Part shown: one piece after another, positions 9,363 to 19,726 of the stretch
Layout: every line of letters starts with the position of its first letter
Position numbering within the stretch: position 1 is the first letter of the stretch
DNA from: Prochlorococcus sp. AG-402-B19
GTDB lineage: Bacteria > Cyanobacteriota > Cyanobacteriia > PCC-6307 > Cyanobiaceae
Reading direction: 5' to 3'
Assembly (NCBI GenBank): GCA_003279615.1
Contig: QCHM01000008.1
Location: 16,721-80,720 of the forward strand
DNA: 64,000 nt
The notes under the pieces: generated by a model
What the model was told of the DNA's origin: nothing
The model's database searches: none
Seen by the model: only the letters and a program-made list of their open reading frames with translations
Program-made: the position numbers and the translations under genes

Positions 9363-10478
9363 TTGAAAAAATCTAAGAATCTTTTAGATAAACAAAAAAT
9401 ATCATTTATTAATAATATTAATAAGCAAATATTTATTATATTTGGATTAATAACATTAGTATGTTTATTTTTTGATTTTTATTTTCATAATAGTAATTTC
9501 ACAATATCATTTTTAGTAACAACTCTTATCTCTGTATGTATTACTGTTTTATGTATCCCTAAATTAAAAGAAATCAAAATTAAACAAATAATCAGAGAAG
9601 AAGGACCAAAGAAACATTTTCTTAAGCAAGGGACACCAACAATGGGAGGAGTATTCTTTATTCCAATAGGAATAATAATAAGTAATATTTTATGTATTAA
9701 CAAACCAAATTACGATATTATTCTGACTTTAAGCTTTCTTATTATATGTTTTATGTTTATTGGCCTAATTGATGATTTACTAAGTCTAAAAAAACAATTT
9801 AATACTGGACTTAAAGCGAATCAAAAATTAATTTTACAAATAATTATTAGTTGTATTTTTATGATTATTTGCTCTGTTAATAATTTTATACCATTCAGAC
9901 TTCAAATAGCAAATCAAAGTATCGATATAGGAAATTTAATTTATCCATTAGGGCTATTCGTATTGTTAGCTGAAAGTAATTCAACTAATTTAACAGATGG
10001 TTTAGATGGTTTATTAAGTGGTTGTAGCGCTATAATTTTTACCGGTTTAGCTATTACTTTATTAATAGATAATCAAAGCAATAATGAAGCATTAGCTTCT
10101 TTATGCATAGTAATGGCTGGAGCTTGTATTGGATTTCTTTTTCTAAATAAATTTCCTGCAAAACTATTTATGGGAGATTCTGGTTCTTTAGCTATTGGAG
10201 CCTCCTTAGGTGGTATCGCTTTGGTATCAAATAATCTTTGGTCTCTATTAATCATGGGAGGCGTATTTGCAGCAGAATCTATCTCAGTAATAATTCAAGT
10301 AAGCATTTTTAAAATTTCTAAGCAACTAAAAGGCAAAGGTTATAAATTCTTTTTGATGACACCAATACATCATCACTTTGAACTTAAAGGTAACAATGAG
10401 AGATTTATTGTTAGTTCTTTTTGGTTAATTACATTATTATTGGTAATAATAAATCTAACGTTTTTAATTAAATCTTAA
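9363..10478 (+). CDS. mraY: Phospho-N-acetylmuramoyl-pentapeptide transferase
   Basis: Transfers phospho-MurNAc-pentapeptide to undecaprenyl phosphate, giving lipid I at the cytoplasmic membrane. Signature motifs are the GTPTMGGVFFIPIG loop near residue 90, GLIDDLLSLKK with the catalytic Asp pair, NLTDGLDGLLSG, FMGDSGSLAIGASLGG, and the C-terminal TPIHHHFELKG loop. About ten membrane segments are visible. The start is a TTG at 9363; no ATG lies before the first conserved region, and the following Lys-rich stretch is a plausible cytosolic N-terminus. Length (371) is normal. Confidence 0.95.
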   Translation: MKKSKNLLDKQKISFINNINKQIFIIFGLITLVCLFFDFYFHNSNFTISFLVTTLISVCITVLCIPKLKEIKIKQIIREEGPKKHFLKQGTPTMGGVFFIPIGIIISNILCINKPNYDIILTLSFLIICFMFIGLIDDLLSLKKQFNTGLKANQKLILQIIISCIFMIICSVNNFIPFRLQIANQSIDIGNLIYPLGLFVLLAESNSTNLTDGLDGLLSGCSAIIFTGLAITLLIDNQSNNEALASLCIVMAGACIGFLFLNKFPAKLFMGDSGSLAIGASLGGIALVSNNLWSLLIMGGVFAAESISVIIQVSIFKISKQLKGKGYKFFLMTPIHHHFELKGNNERFIVSSFWLITLLLVIINLTFLIKS

Positions 10479-10495
10479 ATTTTCAAATTGAAGAT

Positions 10496-10735
10496 ATGAG
10501 CTATTTCACTTGGAAAGAAGAAGGATTAACAAACGATTGTGAAACTCTAGATTCTATGGCCGCTCGGTTTGAAGAATCTGCAAGACTAATGAGAAAAATG
10601 TCAGCAGAGGGTTTTAAAGTAGAAAAAAAGAATAAACGTCAAATAATAACTCATATAGATTCACAGATTTTTAACGATTGGGGGTTTATAAGCGAAGAGC
10701 CACCATATCAACAACTTACTTTAGTACTTGAATAA
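10496..10735 (+). CDS. Conserved cyanobacterial hypothetical protein
   Basis: A 79-residue soluble protein starting YFTWKEEGLTNDCETLDSMA and ending FISEEPPYQQLTLVLE. I recall similar short proteins with the same WGF.SEEPP...QLTL ending in many marine cyanobacteria, but no function. It has no cysteine pair, membrane segment or recognisable enzyme motif. It follows mraY by 17 bases on the same strand and converges on sps. Confidence 0.65.
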   Translation: MSYFTWKEEGLTNDCETLDSMAARFEESARLMRKMSAEGFKVEKKNKRQIITHIDSQIFNDWGFISEEPPYQQLTLVLE

Positions 10736-10759
10736 GATAAACCAATTATTTTAGACTTT

Positions 10760-12910
10760 TTAAAAGTCATTGATTTTTAATTTTTTATTACTCATATTTA
10801 CAAAATATTTTAAACCATCAACAACACTATCTTGAGTATCAGAAAAGAACACTCTTGGTTGAGATTTAAAAGAATCTAATGATAAGTCATGATCGAAAGG
10901 AACAATATTAGTGGTCAATCCCTTGATTAATTCAGCATCACCCTGCTGACTCGCCACAATAATAACCTGCTCTAAAGATAAACCCCAACGTAACGTCAAA
11001 AATCTAATAGCTTCCGCTCGTGATGCTCGCAAAGGAACAACATCTAAATACCAATGACATTTTAGGTGAGGAAAAGCAGCCAACCCAGAATTGCTGAGTC
11101 TTTTACGTACTAAAGGTAAAATTGCTTCACTTGGCTCTTTTAATAGATAACTAACCTTGAAAGGCGCTTGATTTTCTATTGATTGAAGTTCTAAATAATC
11201 TTTTAAATCGAACAAAACTTTTTCTACGCCTTGACGATCCCACTCAAGCGCTATTAAATCTTGCCAAAAAATATCTGATTTATCTGCATCCGCATAATAA
11301 ATTTCAGTGCCAGCTTGGCATATCCAAACTGTGGGTTTGGGTAATTTTGTTTCTGCATATCGATAACGAGCAGATTTAATTGATCTTCCAGTTAATATTC
11401 CCAATTCAAGATTCAAATTTAATGAATGATCTTGTAACTGATTTCTCAAAATAGATAAGCCATTATTAGATTGCTCAAGATAATTATCTAAATCAAGAAA
11501 TAATAATTTCTTTTTAATAGGAGAGGTCTCTGGAATATTTGCGAATGTCAAGTGACGAGGTGCAAGAAATTTCAATCGCTTTTGCATCAATGCAATGTAA
11601 TTACAAACATGAGCATCCCAACTGAAATGCCTACTTACACCTTCAACGCCATTATTACTCCAGGTTTTCCATACAGAAAGATTTGAACCTGCAGTCTCTA
11701 AGCCATCTCGAAACGCTTCTAAATCAGTTACGTCTACAAGTAAACCATTTTCACAGCGCGACAAAATATCTCTTGGGCCACCATCATCAGTAGCCACCAT
11801 AGGCAAACCACAGGCAGCAGCTTCTAATAATGTCAAACCAAATGGTTCTGTTAACGCAGGATTAACAAATAATCCCTTTCTATTTGCCACCCAACGGTAT
11901 ATTGAAGGAATTTGTTCTCTTTTATGTTGTTTTGGATAAGCAACTTTTCCATATAAATTATATTTATCAACCAGCTCAAAAACCTGTTGAAATACGTCTC
12001 TTTGTTGTTTATCAAGCTGACGTGAATCATCTCGACAACCTAAGATTAAAATAAGATTATGTCTTTGCTGAAGCAAGGAAGAACGTCCATAAGTCTCAAT
12101 CAAAGCAGGAATATTTTTTCTCCTTACTGCTCTAGATATAGCCAAAAGAGGAGGAAGGTTTGTATCTCGCAAAAAGGGTGTAAAAAGTTTATCTAATTCT
12201 TTTTCTTCTAAATCTAAGTTGAGATCTTGTGAATGAAAACGATTTAAATCAACACCTGGTGGAATCACCTCTACTTTATTAGAACTAAATCGTCCATAAC
12301 GAGCATATTGCTCTTCAGATTCTTGCCTAGTACTTGTTATCAGTAAATTTGCATGTGCTAAAGCCAATTCCTCAGCATCAATTCTTTTACTAATTGAATA
12401 AGTCTGTTCTATTTGATCATGATCTACTCCAGCTGCTAATAATCTCCTGAGTTTTTCACGACCTAATGAATGACCAGTAAAAACCAAAGGCAAGCCCAAT
12501 CTTCTACTTACCAATGCTCCGACATAACCAGCATCCGCATAATGAGCATGAATCCAATTAGGTAAATGATTTTTTTTCTGTAATCTTTGAACTATTTTAT
12601 CGGCAAGATCATCTAAATAAGGCCATAACAATTCTTTTCTGATATAACGCTTAGGACCAAAAGGTAATCTAATAATTTCAGCAGAACTCGATATTTTTTC
12701 ACATGGATTTGAGTAGTCAGAAGATACCCTTCTATCAACAATTAATCTAGTAATAAGTTCAACTTTTTCAACTTCTGGCCTTGCTGCAAGAACTTTGACT
12801 AATTCTAAAACGTATAAAGTTTGCCCCCCAGTATCTGAATCTCTTCCCAATTCAAGATCATGTGAACGGATTAAACCATGCAAATTTAAATGTAGAAGTC
12901 TTAATCCCAA
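10760..12910 (-). CDS. sps: Sucrose-phosphate synthase with phosphatase-like C-terminal domain
   Basis: Makes sucrose-6-phosphate from UDP- or ADP-glucose and fructose-6-phosphate, for compatible-solute and carbon storage. The first ~460 residues are a GT-B glycosyltransferase: HLNLHGLIRSHDLELGRDSD near the start, then HAHYADAGYVG, TGHSLGREKLRRLL, and the nucleotide-sugar site FVNPALTEPFGLTLLEAAACG. The remaining ~250 residues are a HAD fold related to sucrose-phosphate phosphatase. There, motif I reads DLDNY rather than DxDxT, and the loop that should hold the late catalytic Asp pair reads GDAELIKG, so phosphatase activity is doubtful. The start is TTG at 12910, chosen because the conserved LHLNLHGL block begins five residues later. 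Confidence 0.93.
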   Translation of the reverse strand: MGLRLLHLNLHGLIRSHDLELGRDSDTGGQTLYVLELVKVLAARPEVEKVELITRLIVDRRVSSDYSNPCEKISSSAEIIRLPFGPKRYIRKELLWPYLDDLADKIVQRLQKKNHLPNWIHAHYADAGYVGALVSRRLGLPLVFTGHSLGREKLRRLLAAGVDHDQIEQTYSISKRIDAEELALAHANLLITSTRQESEEQYARYGRFSSNKVEVIPPGVDLNRFHSQDLNLDLEEKELDKLFTPFLRDTNLPPLLAISRAVRRKNIPALIETYGRSSLLQQRHNLILILGCRDDSRQLDKQQRDVFQQVFELVDKYNLYGKVAYPKQHKREQIPSIYRWVANRKGLFVNPALTEPFGLTLLEAAACGLPMVATDDGGPRDILSRCENGLLVDVTDLEAFRDGLETAGSNLSVWKTWSNNGVEGVSRHFSWDAHVCNYIALMQKRLKFLAPRHLTFANIPETSPIKKKLLFLDLDNYLEQSNNGLSILRNQLQDHSLNLNLELGILTGRSIKSARYRYAETKLPKPTVWICQAGTEIYYADADKSDIFWQDLIALEWDRQGVEKVLFDLKDYLELQSIENQAPFKVSYLLKEPSEAILPLVRKRLSNSGLAAFPHLKCHWYLDVVPLRASRAEAIRFLTLRWGLSLEQVIIVASQQGDAELIKGLTTNIVPFDHDLSLDSFKSQPRVFFSDTQDSVVDGLKYFVNMSNKKLKINDF

Positions 12911-13112
12911 GCAAAAACAATGGAAAGAATGCAGGATAATTAATTGATTTTTTGTTCATTAAACATAAAGAAAGAATAATAATTTTATTTTTAAAATTAA
13001 TGTAAATCTTTAAACTCCAGTGATAGAATGACTTTTAAAAGGAAAACTGAGAATAACGCCTAGAAAAAGAATCTTTGAAGTTAAGTAATATGAACAGAAG
13101 TCAATATTATTT

Positions 13113-16061
13113 TCATGCTTTTTTTGGCGGATGATGTTCTAAAACTTTTTTAAGATATTTACCGGTATAACTATTTGAATTTGATGCAACTTCTTCAGGA
13201 GTACCCATAGCAATAATTTCACCTCCTCGATTGCCTCCTTCCGGACCCATATCAATAATCCAATCTGAACATCTAATAACATCTAAATTATGTTCAATAA
13301 CAATAATTGAGTTTCCTTTATCTACTAATCTCTGTATAACATCCATTAATTTATGCACATCATAAAAACTTAAACCAGTTGTAGGTTCGTCAATTAAATA
13401 AAGAGTTTTACCAGTAGCTCTTCTAGATAGCTCTGTCGCAAGTTTTACTCGTTGAGCTTCACCTCCAGATAATGTTGGAGCAGGTTGACCAAGCTTGATA
13501 TAACCTAAACCAACATCTAAGAGTGTTCGTAATCGATCTGAAGCTTGTGGGATTGCAGAAAAAACATCAACAGCTTGTTCAACAGTCATTTCTAATACAT
13601 CAGAAATAGAAAAATTTTTATATTTCACTTGTAATGTCTCTCGATTAAATCTGGCTCCTTTGCAGACATCACATTGAACATAAACATCTGGGAGAAAATT
13701 CATCTCAATGATATTTACACCTTGACCACGACACGCCTCGCATCTTCCACCTTTTACATTAAAACTAAATTGCCCTGCTTGATATCCTCTTGCTTTTGCT
13801 TCAACAGAAGAAGCGAAGATTTGACGTATAGGATCAAATGCACCTGTATAAGTAGCCGTATTAGAGCGAGGAGTTCTGCCAATTGGTGACTGATCAATAA
13901 CAATAACTTTATCAATGGATTTTATACCTTTTAGTTCTTTTAAACCTTTTGGGAAAGGAACTTTTAAACCAAGAGAATGAGTTAAAGCAGGATGTAGTAA
14001 TTCATTTATTAAAGTACTTTTACCACTTCCACTAACTCCAGTAACAGCAACCAATCTACCTAATGGAAAGTCTACTGAAACATTTTTTAAATTATTTTTA
14101 TCACAATCAATCAAGCGCAATTTTCTTTGCACTGAATCTCTGCGACTAGTAGGAGTTGGAATAGATGAACGGCCACTAAGATAAGCTCCTGTTAATGATT
14201 CTTTTGCGCCCAACAAACGCCCTATAGATCCTTCAGCAATAATTTTCCCTCCATGCACACCAGCTCCAGGACCAATATCAACCAAGTGATCTGCCGCCCT
14301 TATAGTATCTTCATCATGTTCAACAACCACCAAAGTATTACCTAAATCGCGTAATTTTTTCAATGTAGACAATAATCGATCATTGTCTCTTTGATGTAGT
14401 CCAATACTAGGCTCGTCTAATACATATAGAACTCCTGTTAAGCCTGCACCTATTTGAGTAGCAAGACGTATACGTTGAGCTTCCCCTCCTGACAAGGTCA
14501 TTGCAGGTCTATCTAAGGTTAAATAATCCAGTCCAACATCCAAAAGAAATTTAAGCCGTAATCGAATCTCTTTTAAGACTAATTCTCCAATCTTTTTTTG
14601 TTTATTAGAAAGTAATTGCTTTGAGTTTTTAGACTTCTCAAGACCCATTAATTCTTCTACATTCTCAAGTGTTTTGGAAACACTACATGAAGTAAGATCA
14701 GTGATTGAATAAGGACCAAGTTTTACAGCAAGAGCTTCAGCACGTAATCTCTTGCCATGACAAGTTGCACAAGGTACTAGTTCAAGATATTTTTCTAACT
14801 TTTGTCGAACAGATTCACCATTTGCATCCTGTAATTGTCTTTCTAAAATTGGTAAAATACCTTCAAAAGGTCTTTTAAAACCAGAATCTTGTTTATATCT
14901 ACTATCAACTTTTATTAAAATTGGTTCTTTACTTCCATTTAACAAAATATTTTTTTGCTCTTCTTTTAAATCTTTCCAAGGAGTTTTTATCTCAAAACCA
15001 AACGCTTCCCCAACAGAGAATAATAATGAAAAATAATATGAATTATCCTTATCACTCCATGGTGCAACTGCAGCATAAACAGGCAATGATGGATCAGGTA
15101 TAACTCTTTCGCAAGTAAATTTCTTTAAATGTCCAAGACCATGACAATCAGGACATGCTCCATATGGACTATTGAATGAAAATAACCTAGGAGACAATTC
15201 TTCTATAACTGCTCCATGCACTGGGCAAGCAAAATTTTCAGAAAATAATCTTTCTCTATCAATCCCATTAGGAAGTTCTTCATTCTTTTTGGGGACTGCT
15301 TCAACTATCGCTAAACCATCACCTCTTTTCAAAGTAGTAGTTAATGAATCGGTTAATCTCTCTTCAATTCCCTCTCTAGCAATCAATCTATCAACAACGA
15401 CTTCAATAGAATGAACTTGATTTTTATCTAGCTCTATATTATCTGCTAATTCTCTAACTTCTTTATTAATTCTGACTCTGACAAATCCCTCTGCAGCAAG
15501 TCCAGACAATAACTTTGAGTGAGTGCCTTTTTTACCTCTAACCACTGGAGCAAGTAATTGATATCGAGTGCCTTCTGGAAGGGTCTTTATTTGATCAACC
15601 ATCTCGTCAATAGTTTGAGGCTTAATTGGCCTGGAACACTCTGGACAATGAGGCTCTCCTGCTCTGCCAAAAAGCAAACGAAAATAATCTTGTATTTCTG
15701 TAACCGTTCCAACTGTTGAACGAGGGTTATGACTTGTTGATTTTTGATCAATAGAAATAGCTGGAGATAGACCCTCAATTGAATCAACATCTGGTTTATC
15801 AACCTGACCCAAAAATTGTCGTGCATAAGCAGACAAACTCTCAACATATCTCCTTTGTCCTTCAGCAAAAATAGTGTCAAAAGCTAAAGAACTTTTACCA
15901 CTTCCACTTACACCTGTAAAAACAACGAGTTTATTTCTTGGAATTGATAAATCAACGTTTTTTAAATTGTGCTGCCTTGCACCACGAACAGTTATGACCC
16001 CTTCACTAGAAGGATCAGTATTTAATCTCTTTTTTATTGAATTAGATTCTGAACTTCCCAT
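13113..16061 (-). CDS. uvrA: Excinuclease ABC subunit A
   Basis: The damage-recognition ATPase of nucleotide excision repair, forming a complex with UvrB. It is a double ABC protein: Walker A GVSGSGKSSLA at residues 50-60, a second GVSGSGKSTLINELL near 640, and two LSGGEAQRIRLA/LSGGEAQRVKLA signatures. Cys pairs of zinc modules are visible (HCPECSRPIKP; CPVHG with CPDCHGLG; CEACRGQG with CDVCKG). At 982 residues it is full length. It is 44 bases downstream of recN, giving a recN-uvrA DNA-repair pair on the minus strand. Confidence 0.98.
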   Translation of the reverse strand: MGSSESNSIKKRLNTDPSSEGVITVRGARQHNLKNVDLSIPRNKLVVFTGVSGSGKSSLAFDTIFAEGQRRYVESLSAYARQFLGQVDKPDVDSIEGLSPAISIDQKSTSHNPRSTVGTVTEIQDYFRLLFGRAGEPHCPECSRPIKPQTIDEMVDQIKTLPEGTRYQLLAPVVRGKKGTHSKLLSGLAAEGFVRVRINKEVRELADNIELDKNQVHSIEVVVDRLIAREGIEERLTDSLTTTLKRGDGLAIVEAVPKKNEELPNGIDRERLFSENFACPVHGAVIEELSPRLFSFNSPYGACPDCHGLGHLKKFTCERVIPDPSLPVYAAVAPWSDKDNSYYFSLLFSVGEAFGFEIKTPWKDLKEEQKNILLNGSKEPILIKVDSRYKQDSGFKRPFEGILPILERQLQDANGESVRQKLEKYLELVPCATCHGKRLRAEALAVKLGPYSITDLTSCSVSKTLENVEELMGLEKSKNSKQLLSNKQKKIGELVLKEIRLRLKFLLDVGLDYLTLDRPAMTLSGGEAQRIRLATQIGAGLTGVLYVLDEPSIGLHQRDNDRLLSTLKKLRDLGNTLVVVEHDEDTIRAADHLVDIGPGAGVHGGKIIAEGSIGRLLGAKESLTGAYLSGRSSIPTPTSRRDSVQRKLRLIDCDKNNLKNVSVDFPLGRLVAVTGVSGSGKSTLINELLHPALTHSLGLKVPFPKGLKELKGIKSIDKVIVIDQSPIGRTPRSNTATYTGAFDPIRQIFASSVEAKARGYQAGQFSFNVKGGRCEACRGQGVNIIEMNFLPDVYVQCDVCKGARFNRETLQVKYKNFSISDVLEMTVEQAVDVFSAIPQASDRLRTLLDVGLGYIKLGQPAPTLSGGEAQRVKLATELSRRATGKTLYLIDEPTTGLSFYDVHKLMDVIQRLVDKGNSIIVIEHNLDVIRCSDWIIDMGPEGGNRGGEIIAMGTPEEVASNSNSYTGKYLKKVLEHHPPKKA

Positions 16062-16105
16062 TAGGGAAAATTGTTAATGATTAATTGTATAAAAAAATAT
16101 GCTCA

Positions 16106-17791
16106 TCATGCAGCTTTGTGTTCAAGCAAACTCGCCGCATAAGCTTTTGCTTCTACGATTTCTCCTCCAGCTAATGTCGCTAGTTCCTTCTCTCTATCTG
16201 CTATTTCCTTCAAATAAGTAAGCTTAGAAACAGTATTCCCATCGATTACAGTCTTTTTAAAAGCAAAATGATTATCAGCAAATGCTGCAATTAAAGGTTG
16301 ATGAGTCACACAAAATACTTGCCTATGAGCGGATAACTCACTAAGAAGATTAGCGACGTAACTACTAACTGATCCACTAACACCTGAATCAATTTCATCA
16401 AAAATCAAAAGATTCGTTTGATCGAATGAAGAAAATATCGCCTTTATAGCAAGAAGAACTCTAGACTTTTCACCACCGGATGCTATTTCTGACAAAGGAG
16501 CCAAAGGAAATCCAGGATTTGCAGAAAACATGAAATTAACTTTATCTATTCCATTAACCGTTGGTTCACATTCTTGGAAAATAATTTTAAATCGAACATT
16601 AGGAATGCCTAATTCTTTTAAACTTTTTATTAACTTGTCTTCTAGTTTTAGAGCAGTTGTTTTTCTTATGCTTGATAATTCTTGATTTGAAGTATCTCTT
16701 TGAATTCTATACTTTTTCTCTAGAGAAATAAGTTCTTTGATTTTAAAATCATCATTTTGAGGAGACAAATAATTATTTAATTCATCTTTATAAGAAATGA
16801 GCTCAGGTAAATTTTTTTGATATTTTTTTTGATATAATTTAAGAGTAGACAGTCTAACTTGTATATCATTTAATAAAATGGGGTCTATATCAAGTGTGTT
16901 TTCATAATCTTTAATCTGGCAAATTAAATCATACAATGTATTAACTATTGCAGAAAAATTATCAAAAATTGGTTCCAAGGTGGAATCAATTTTTGATAAA
17001 TGCTTTAATTCATTAATGCAAAAATTTGTATGATCTAAAAGTGAAGGGTATTCATCCATGCTCTCATCTAAACGAATTAATAGAGACTTAATTCCCTCTT
17101 TTAGTCTTAATAGATTTGAATTTCTTGTCTGATCAATTTCTAGCTTAATATCTTCATGTGAATCCTCTAATTTTAATTTTTCTAAGTCTTGATATATATA
17201 TTGCATTTCCTCAAGTTCTTTTTTAGATTCTAAAATTTTAGATTGAGCTTCATTTAATTTAAAATTAGAATCTTGCCAAATCTTCCAATTTTGACTGACA
17301 TTAGTAATAGATTGCTGATTTTTTGTTAAACCTAAAGAATCTAATAACTTCAATTGATAAGATATATCATGAAGGAAAAAAGTATCTCCCTGCAGCGTAA
17401 AGTCTAATAATAATGATCTCAAGTGTGAAATTTGATCTCTATTCACCAGTACACCATTAATTCTAAATCTAGATTTATATTTACCTTCTTTTAAACGCCA
17501 CTCACGCGTAACTATTAACTCATCCTCAGCATCAACCTTTTGATCGATGAGCCACTCTTTAGTAGATGGCAAAACAAAAAACATACCTTCAACTGATGAA
17601 AAAGATGAACCTTTTGCAACCAATCGACTATCTAGCGGGGCTTTTTTCGTTGCCAAAAGAGCATTTAAAGAATCGATAAATATTGATTTTCCCGAACCAG
17701 TTTGGCCTGTAAAAACAGTAAATCCCTTCTTAAAGTCGATCTCTATATTTCCAAATAGAGTTATATTTTGAAAGCGAAGACTGTTTAGCAT
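16106..17791 (-). CDS. recN: DNA repair protein RecN
   Basis: An SMC-like ATPase that acts in double-strand-break repair. Walker A TGQTGSGKSIFIDSL is near residues 28-42, long coiled-coil stretches fill the middle (about 160-360), and the C-terminal ABC signature SEIASGGEKSRVLLAI is followed by Walker B LLIFDEIDSGVSG. The length of 561 is typical. The gene is divergent from the ABC1-kinase gene (75 bases between starts) and is followed by uvrA on the same strand. Confidence 0.96.
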   Translation of the reverse strand: MLNSLRFQNITLFGNIEIDFKKGFTVFTGQTGSGKSIFIDSLNALLATKKAPLDSRLVAKGSSFSSVEGMFFVLPSTKEWLIDQKVDAEDELIVTREWRLKEGKYKSRFRINGVLVNRDQISHLRSLLLDFTLQGDTFFLHDISYQLKLLDSLGLTKNQQSITNVSQNWKIWQDSNFKLNEAQSKILESKKELEEMQYIYQDLEKLKLEDSHEDIKLEIDQTRNSNLLRLKEGIKSLLIRLDESMDEYPSLLDHTNFCINELKHLSKIDSTLEPIFDNFSAIVNTLYDLICQIKDYENTLDIDPILLNDIQVRLSTLKLYQKKYQKNLPELISYKDELNNYLSPQNDDFKIKELISLEKKYRIQRDTSNQELSSIRKTTALKLEDKLIKSLKELGIPNVRFKIIFQECEPTVNGIDKVNFMFSANPGFPLAPLSEIASGGEKSRVLLAIKAIFSSFDQTNLLIFDEIDSGVSGSVSSYVANLLSELSAHRQVFCVTHQPLIAAFADNHFAFKKTVIDGNTVSKLTYLKEIADREKELATLAGGEIVEAKAYAASLLEHKAA

Positions 17792-17866
17792 AACTCAAAG
17801 CAATCAAAAAGACGCAAACTAGGCCTAGAATGGTTTAGAAGGGATGTAGAACATTGCCATACCAAA

Positions 17867-19726
17867 ATGGCTGAAGAATTAAGCGATTTTATTGAAGCCT
17901 CAGGTCTACTTAACTATGACCCTGAAGCTATTGACTCAATCTACAAAAAAAATCCAATTCGTCTACTACGCAGACTTTGGCAGACACTTCTACCGATAGG
18001 ATTATTTTTACTTGGCGTTGGATGGGAAAAATTAATTGGAACTTTAGAAAAAGACGAAAGAAAAACTATTAGAGCGAAAGAATTTACAAAATTACTTGTT
18101 GATTTAGGACCAGCATTCATCAAAGCTGGACAAGCACTGTCTACTAGACCAGACATAGTTCCTGCAATAGTCTTAGAAGAGTTAGCACAGCTTCAAGATC
18201 AACTACCAGGATTTGAAAGCAAACTTGCAATGGCATGCATTGAAGAAGATCTAGAAGATAAAGTAAAAAACATTTTCAAAGAAATAGATAAAGAACCTAT
18301 TTCTGCTGCATCTCTAGGTCAAGTACATAAAGCAGTACTAAAAAGCGGAGAAAAAGTTGCTGTTAAGATCCAAAGACCAGGTTTAAGGGAACAAATCACT
18401 CTAGATTTATATATAGTAAGAAATATAGCTATCTGGTTTAAAAATAATATTGGATTAATCAGAAGTGATTTAGTAGCATTAATTGATGAATTAGGTAAAA
18501 GAATTTTTGAAGAAATGGATTATATTAATGAAGCTAATAATGCAGAAAAGTTTAAAGAACTTCATAAAGAAAATAATAAAATAGCAGTACCAAAAATATA
18601 TAGACAAGCAACGAGCAGAAGAGTTCTGACAATGGAATGGATAGATGGTATAAAATTAACAAACATAGATGCAGTCAAAAAATTAGGAATTAATCCAAAC
18701 GAAATGATAGAGATCGGAGTAAGTTGCAGTCTTCAACAACTTATTGAACATGGTTTCTTTCACGCAGATCCTCATCCTGGTAATATTTTAGCAATGAAAG
18801 ATGGCCGATTATGTTATCTAGACTTTGGAATGATGAGTGACATTACACAACAATCAAGAGTCGGATTAATAAGAGCAGTAGTTCATCTTGTAAATAGAAA
18901 ATTTGATAAACTCTCTTATGATTTTGTGCAATTAGGTTTCCTGTCTGAACAAGTTGATTTAGAACCAATAGCTCCAGCGTTTGAAAGTGTTTTTACTAAT
19001 GCTTTAGAAATAGGAGTAAATAAAATGGACTTTAAAGCTGTAACAGATGATATGTCAGGGATTATGTATAAATTTCCATTTAAATTGCCTCCTTATTATG
19101 CATTAATAATTAGATCATTAATCACATTAGAAGGTATAGCACTAAGTGTAGATCCGAATTTTAAAATACTTGGAGCAGCATATCCTTATTTTGCAAGAAG
19201 ATTAATGGAAGATGAAAACCCAGAACTAAGAAATAGTTTAAAAGAAATGCTTTTTGATCAAGATAGTTTAAAATTAGAGAGGTTAGATGATCTTTTAACA
19301 AGCGCGACTAAAGAAAAGCAATTAGATAGTGAAAAAATCCTAGATCAAACAATAGATTTTTTATATTCAAAAAAGGGAATTATTCTTAGAAATGAATTAG
19401 TAAATGTATTAGCTACAAAAATAGATAGTATTGGATGGAAAACTATAATAAAAATAAATAATAGACTACCATTTAAAATTCGTTCAAAAACTATTGCAAA
19501 ATCTTCAAAAATAAATACTAGTCAAATTTTAAACATGTCTTCAATCAAAAAATTATTTAACACGTCGTCAATGAAGCCAGGATTTAAGAGAAAAATGATA
19601 TTTAAAAAAATACCACGAATTCTAATAACTAAAGATACCTATAAAATGGGGTTAGGTCTAATGAAGAAAACATCGGAAAAAAGCATTATAAGATTAGTTA
19701 AAGTCGCAGCAGGTGTACAACAATAA
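17867..19726 (+). CDS. ABC1/AarF/UbiB family atypical kinase
   Basis: A protein-kinase-like ATPase family linked to quinone and lipid metabolism in bacteria and plastids. Motifs in order: the N-terminal KxGQ-type block FIKAGQALSTRPDIVP, the Ala-rich nucleotide loop AASLGQVHKAVL, the ion-pair Lys in KVAVKIQRPGL, a catalytic-loop HADPHPGNILAM, and the DFG-like YLDFGMMSD. After residue 480 it becomes Lys-rich and poorly conserved. It abuts the DUF1400 gene with no spacing. Substrate unknown; cyanobacteria have several paralogues. Confidence 0.9.
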   Translation: MAEELSDFIEASGLLNYDPEAIDSIYKKNPIRLLRRLWQTLLPIGLFLLGVGWEKLIGTLEKDERKTIRAKEFTKLLVDLGPAFIKAGQALSTRPDIVPAIVLEELAQLQDQLPGFESKLAMACIEEDLEDKVKNIFKEIDKEPISAASLGQVHKAVLKSGEKVAVKIQRPGLREQITLDLYIVRNIAIWFKNNIGLIRSDLVALIDELGKRIFEEMDYINEANNAEKFKELHKENNKIAVPKIYRQATSRRVLTMEWIDGIKLTNIDAVKKLGINPNEMIEIGVSCSLQQLIEHGFFHADPHPGNILAMKDGRLCYLDFGMMSDITQQSRVGLIRAVVHLVNRKFDKLSYDFVQLGFLSEQVDLEPIAPAFESVFTNALEIGVNKMDFKAVTDDMSGIMYKFPFKLPPYYALIIRSLITLEGIALSVDPNFKILGAAYPYFARRLMEDENPELRNSLKEMLFDQDSLKLERLDDLLTSATKEKQLDSEKILDQTIDFLYSKKGIILRNELVNVLATKIDSIGWKTIIKINNRLPFKIRSKTIAKSSKINTSQILNMSSIKKLFNTSSMKPGFKRKMIFKKIPRILITKDTYKMGLGLMKKTSEKSIIRLVKVAAGVQQ

